Part shown: positions 62,346-64,000 of the stretch, piece after piece
Layout: each line of letters opens with the position of its first letter
Numbering within the stretch: the stretch's first letter is position 1
From: Lichenifustis flavocetrariae
Lineage (GTDB): Bacteria > Pseudomonadota > Alphaproteobacteria > Rhizobiales > Beijerinckiaceae
Reading direction: 5' to 3'
Assembly (NCBI RefSeq): GCF_026130545.1
Contig: NZ_JAMOIM010000006.1
Coordinates: 124,001-188,000, forward strand
DNA length: 64,000 nucleotides
Made by a program: the position numbers and the translations under genes
The notes under the pieces: generated by a model
The model's database searches: none
The model's input: only the letters and a program-made list of their open reading frames with translations
Told to the model about the DNA's origin: nothing

Positions 62346-62680
62346 CGCGGCTCGGCTTTCGTTTTTATTAAAGGTCTCTCGAAGCTTCGAGCCGTTTCAC
62401 TGGCCAACCCTTACCATGACGTGAAAGACACAGCGCAAGAATGTGTCAGGCCCAACCTTTAGCTTGGCCGGAGGTTTGATATATGGGCAGAGTACGCGAG
62501 ACCGGCGAACTCTCACGGGGCGAGTCGGACGCGGCCATCGTCACGGCGAAAATAAGTCGCGGCGGTGCAACAAATGGCCACGCTGGCCGTTAGATGTCCA
62601 TGCAAACGCCTCATCGTTTGCTGGCGGCGAAGTCGACGGCATTCGAGGCATGAATTCTATCGTTGTTGGAGCGTGATCTT
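62346..62680. other. Gap of 335 bases after the helicase gene
   Basis: Contains CTCGAAGCTTCGAG (62378-62391), a perfect 14-bp palindrome that together with a GTTTTTATTA tract may terminate the helicase transcript, and a 36-codon frame with a good ribosome-binding site (62483-62593). The remainder, before the secreted-protein gene at 62681, has no recognised feature. Confidence 0.45.
62483..62593 (+). CDS. Candidate small protein (36 residues)
   Basis: ATG 62483 is preceded by GGAGG with an eight-base spacing, one of the best ribosome-binding sites in the window. The product reads MGRVRETGELSRGESDA, then AIVTAKISRGGATNGHAGR. It is hydrophilic and basic with no membrane segment. Nothing similar is recognised. 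Codon use in the first half looks coding (third position mostly G or C) and in the second half less so. It could also be a leader for the downstream secreted protein. Evidence is the start site only. Confidence 0.35.
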   Translation: MGRVRETGELSRGESDAAIVTAKISRGGATNGHAGR

Positions 62681-63241
62681 ATGAAGAAGACCCTTGGTTT
62701 AAGCGCTGCGATCGCCTTGGCGATCGTCGCTGGTTCGGTTGGCGTTGCTAACGCTCAGGATGCGTCCACGGTCGTGGTTCCGGCCAAGAAGCCGGTGAAG
62801 GGCCACGCTGCGCGGTCCAGCACTCCCATGCGCACGCTCACGGTTGCGGCTCCGACGCCTGCACCGGCTCCGTCGCCGCTCGGCCTCATCACCGCCCCGA
62901 TCGGCTTTGCCGGTTCGATCGTGACGGCCCCGCTCAGCGGCATCAGCCAGGCATTCGGCTACGGCCCTATCGGTGGTGCATCTCGTCCGCTTCCGATCGT
63001 CGCCCGCTACGCGGATGCCGGTGCGGTCACGGATTCGGTGAACCAGGGCTGGGCGCAGCCGGTTCCGGTCTCGGCTAACGGCCCGGTGTACAAGCTCGAG
63101 GAAGTTAAGAACAGCGGTATGGTTTCGCCGTTCGCGGTGATTGCTGCTCCGATCACCGCTGCGACCACCATCGCGGCTGCGCCGTTCAATGCGGCTGGTG
63201 CGGTTCTCGGCGCTCCGCCGGCTCCCGCTCCCGTGTTCTAA
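62681..63241 (+). CDS. Secreted Ala/Pro-rich protein of unknown function
   Basis: A 186-residue exported protein. MKKTLGLSAAIALAIVAGS and the following VGVANAQ form a clear signal peptide. The ATG at 62681 was chosen over an upstream TTG. The mature protein is low-complexity: basic residues (KKPVKGHAARS), a PTPAPAPSPLG linker, then two similar hydrophobic stretches, GLITAPIGFAGSIVTAPLSG and FAVIAAPITAATTIAAAPFN, suggesting an internal repeat that may lie on the membrane. No family is recognised. It ends at a strong terminator shared with the convergent formate-tetrahydrofolate ligase gene. Confidence 0.7.
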   Translation: MKKTLGLSAAIALAIVAGSVGVANAQDASTVVVPAKKPVKGHAARSSTPMRTLTVAAPTPAPAPSPLGLITAPIGFAGSIVTAPLSGISQAFGYGPIGGASRPLPIVARYADAGAVTDSVNQGWAQPVPVSANGPVYKLEEVKNSGMVSPFAVIAAPITAATTIAAAPFNAAGAVLGAPPAPAPVF

Positions 63242-63261
63242 GCAACCACATCTTTGGTTCG

Positions 63262-63292
63262 AAAGTGCCGGCGACAAGTTCGCCGGCACTTT
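63262..63292. terminator. Bidirectional terminator
   Basis: AAAGTGCCGGCGA (63262-63274) and TCGCCGGCACTTT (63280-63292) are perfect 13-base arms with a 5-base loop. TTTT follows on the plus strand, and on the minus strand the far arm ends in CTTTCG. It lies between two convergent genes and should stop transcription from both sides. Confidence 0.88.
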
Positions 63293-63296
63293 TGTG

Positions 63297-64000
63297 TCAG
63301 AACAGACCTTCCACCAGCCCGTTCTTAAGCCGAATCACTTCGGCCGCTGGGACGCGCGGCAGACCCGGCATGGTCCGGATATCCCCGCACAGCATGACGA
63401 CGAAGCCGGCGCCGGCCGCAAGACGAATGGACCGGATCTCGATGTGGTGTCCCTCGGGCGCCCCCAAGGCAGTCGGGTCGGTCGAGAACGAATATTGTGT
63501 CTTGGCCATACAGACCGGCAGATCTCCGAACCCGGCTTTGGTGATCCGCTCGCAGTCGCGTGCCGCTTGAGTGGTCACTGTGATGTCCTCGGCGCCATAG
63601 ATCTCTCGGGCGATCGCCCTGGCCTTGCCGAAGAGATCGGCGGTGTCAGGATAAAGCGGAGTGAAGGGAGACGTGCGAGCTTCGGCCGCACTGACAACAG
63701 CTGTAGCCAAATCGGTGATGCCGGCGGAACCGGCGGCCCAATGCCGGCATGTGATCGCCAACGTGTTCAGACGCCCCCGGCACGCGGAAATCACCAAATC
63801 GTGCTCGGCCGCCGTGTCGCTCGCGAAATGGTTGAGAGCGACGATCGGGTCGAGGCCCATCCGCCGTAAGCCGGCGACGTGGCGCGCCAGATTGGCGAGA
63901 CCGCGATCGAGCGCCTGGAGGTCCTCGCTTGCCAGTGCATCCCTGGCGAGGCCACCGTGCATCTTGAGGGCGCGGACGGTTGCGACGAGGACCACCGCAT
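63297..64000 (-). CDS. fhs: Formate-tetrahydrofolate ligase, C-terminal part (cut by right edge)
   Basis: The last 234 codons or so of a protein of about 550 residues; the 5' part lies outside the window. The visible sequence contains VLVATVRALKMHGGLA, HVAGLRRMGLDPIVALNHFA, ITVTTQAARDCERI, FGDLPVCMAKTQYSFS and a C-terminal GFVVMLCGDIRTMPGLPRVP, all strong marks of the family. The enzyme makes 10-formyl-tetrahydrofolate from formate, THF and ATP. In methylotrophic alphaproteobacteria (named ftfL there) it links formate to assimilation, but it is also present in non-methylotrophs. It converges on the secreted-protein gene and ends at the bidirectional terminator. Confidence 0.93.
   Translation of the reverse strand, partial: AVVLVATVRALKMHGGLARDALASEDLQALDRGLANLARHVAGLRRMGLDPIVALNHFASDTAAEHDLVISACRGRLNTLAITCRHWAAGSAGITDLATAVVSAAEARTSPFTPLYPDTADLFGKARAIAREIYGAEDITVTTQAARDCERITKAGFGDLPVCMAKTQYSFSTDPTALGAPEGHHIEIRSIRLAAGAGFVVMLCGDIRTMPGLPRVPAAEVIRLKNGLVEGLF

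Overview
The window is high-GC DNA from an alphaproteobacterium, most likely of the order Hyphomicrobiales (Rhizobiales) and possibly Beijerinckiaceae/Methylobacteriaceae-like. Supporting signs are the metX-metW pair, an OpgC-type glucan modifier, a GH94 protein like half of the rhizobial cyclic beta-1,2-glucan synthase, a probable leaderless leucine attenuator in front of leuA, and a formate-tetrahydrofolate ligase at the right edge. Genus assignment is inference. No prophage, insertion sequence, CRISPR array or rRNA was seen. The only RNA gene found is tRNA-Lys(CTT).

Layout. 0-4 kb: the start of a secreted protein cut by the left edge, ilvE, a DoxX-like membrane protein, an SDR gene with a probable 5' frameshift, and a DUF2332 gene. 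4-14.4 kb: a four-carbon sugar-acid operon. It has a FadR-type GntR regulator with promoter and operator, a ribose-type ABC importer whose ATPase carries an extra C-terminal domain, denD-otnK-otnC-otnI (D-erythronate to dihydroxyacetone phosphate plus CO2), and two SDR dehydrogenases. 14.4-18.5 kb: a secreted beta-helix protein, a DUF4432 sugar-epimerase-like protein, a small membrane protein and a host-attachment-type protein. 18.7-20.7 kb: tRNA-Lys and leuA with its attenuator. 20.8-24.6 kb: Nudix hydrolase, DedA protein, esterase, OpgC. 24.6-30.5 kb: a family-5 peptide-type ABC operon on the minus strand. 30.7-31.1 kb: rpsT with promoter and terminator.

31.2-45 kb: a LOV-domain (blue-light type) hybrid histidine kinase, a glycine-zipper protein, then an exopolysaccharide island. 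The island holds a BcsL-like GNAT, a JmjC/cupin-like protein, a diverged GH10 glycanase, a Wzz/BY-kinase-like protein that has lost its P-loop lysine, a VpsF-like membrane protein, a GT4 glycosyltransferase and a TagA(GT26)-GT4 fusion. No initiating transferase, flippase or outer-membrane exporter is present, so these must lie elsewhere.

45-64 kb: manganese catalase, metX-metW behind a perfect 16-bp palindrome, a chemotaxis receptor, two small secreted proteins, pncB, gtrA, a 1845-residue membrane-anchored GH94 protein, an M3 peptidase, a RecD/Pif1-like helicase, a 36-codon ORF with a strong ribosome-binding site, a secreted Ala/Pro-rich protein, and the 3' part of formate-tetrahydrofolate ligase. 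Four copies of a CCCTTCTCCC/GGGAGAAGGG-type palindrome sit inside the catabolic and peptide operons.

The most unusual items are the leuA attenuator, the sensor-like domain on the sugar ABC ATPase, the LOV kinase beside an exopolysaccharide island containing a pseudo-BY-kinase and an altered GH10 enzyme, and the GH94 protein with a non-synthase membrane half.
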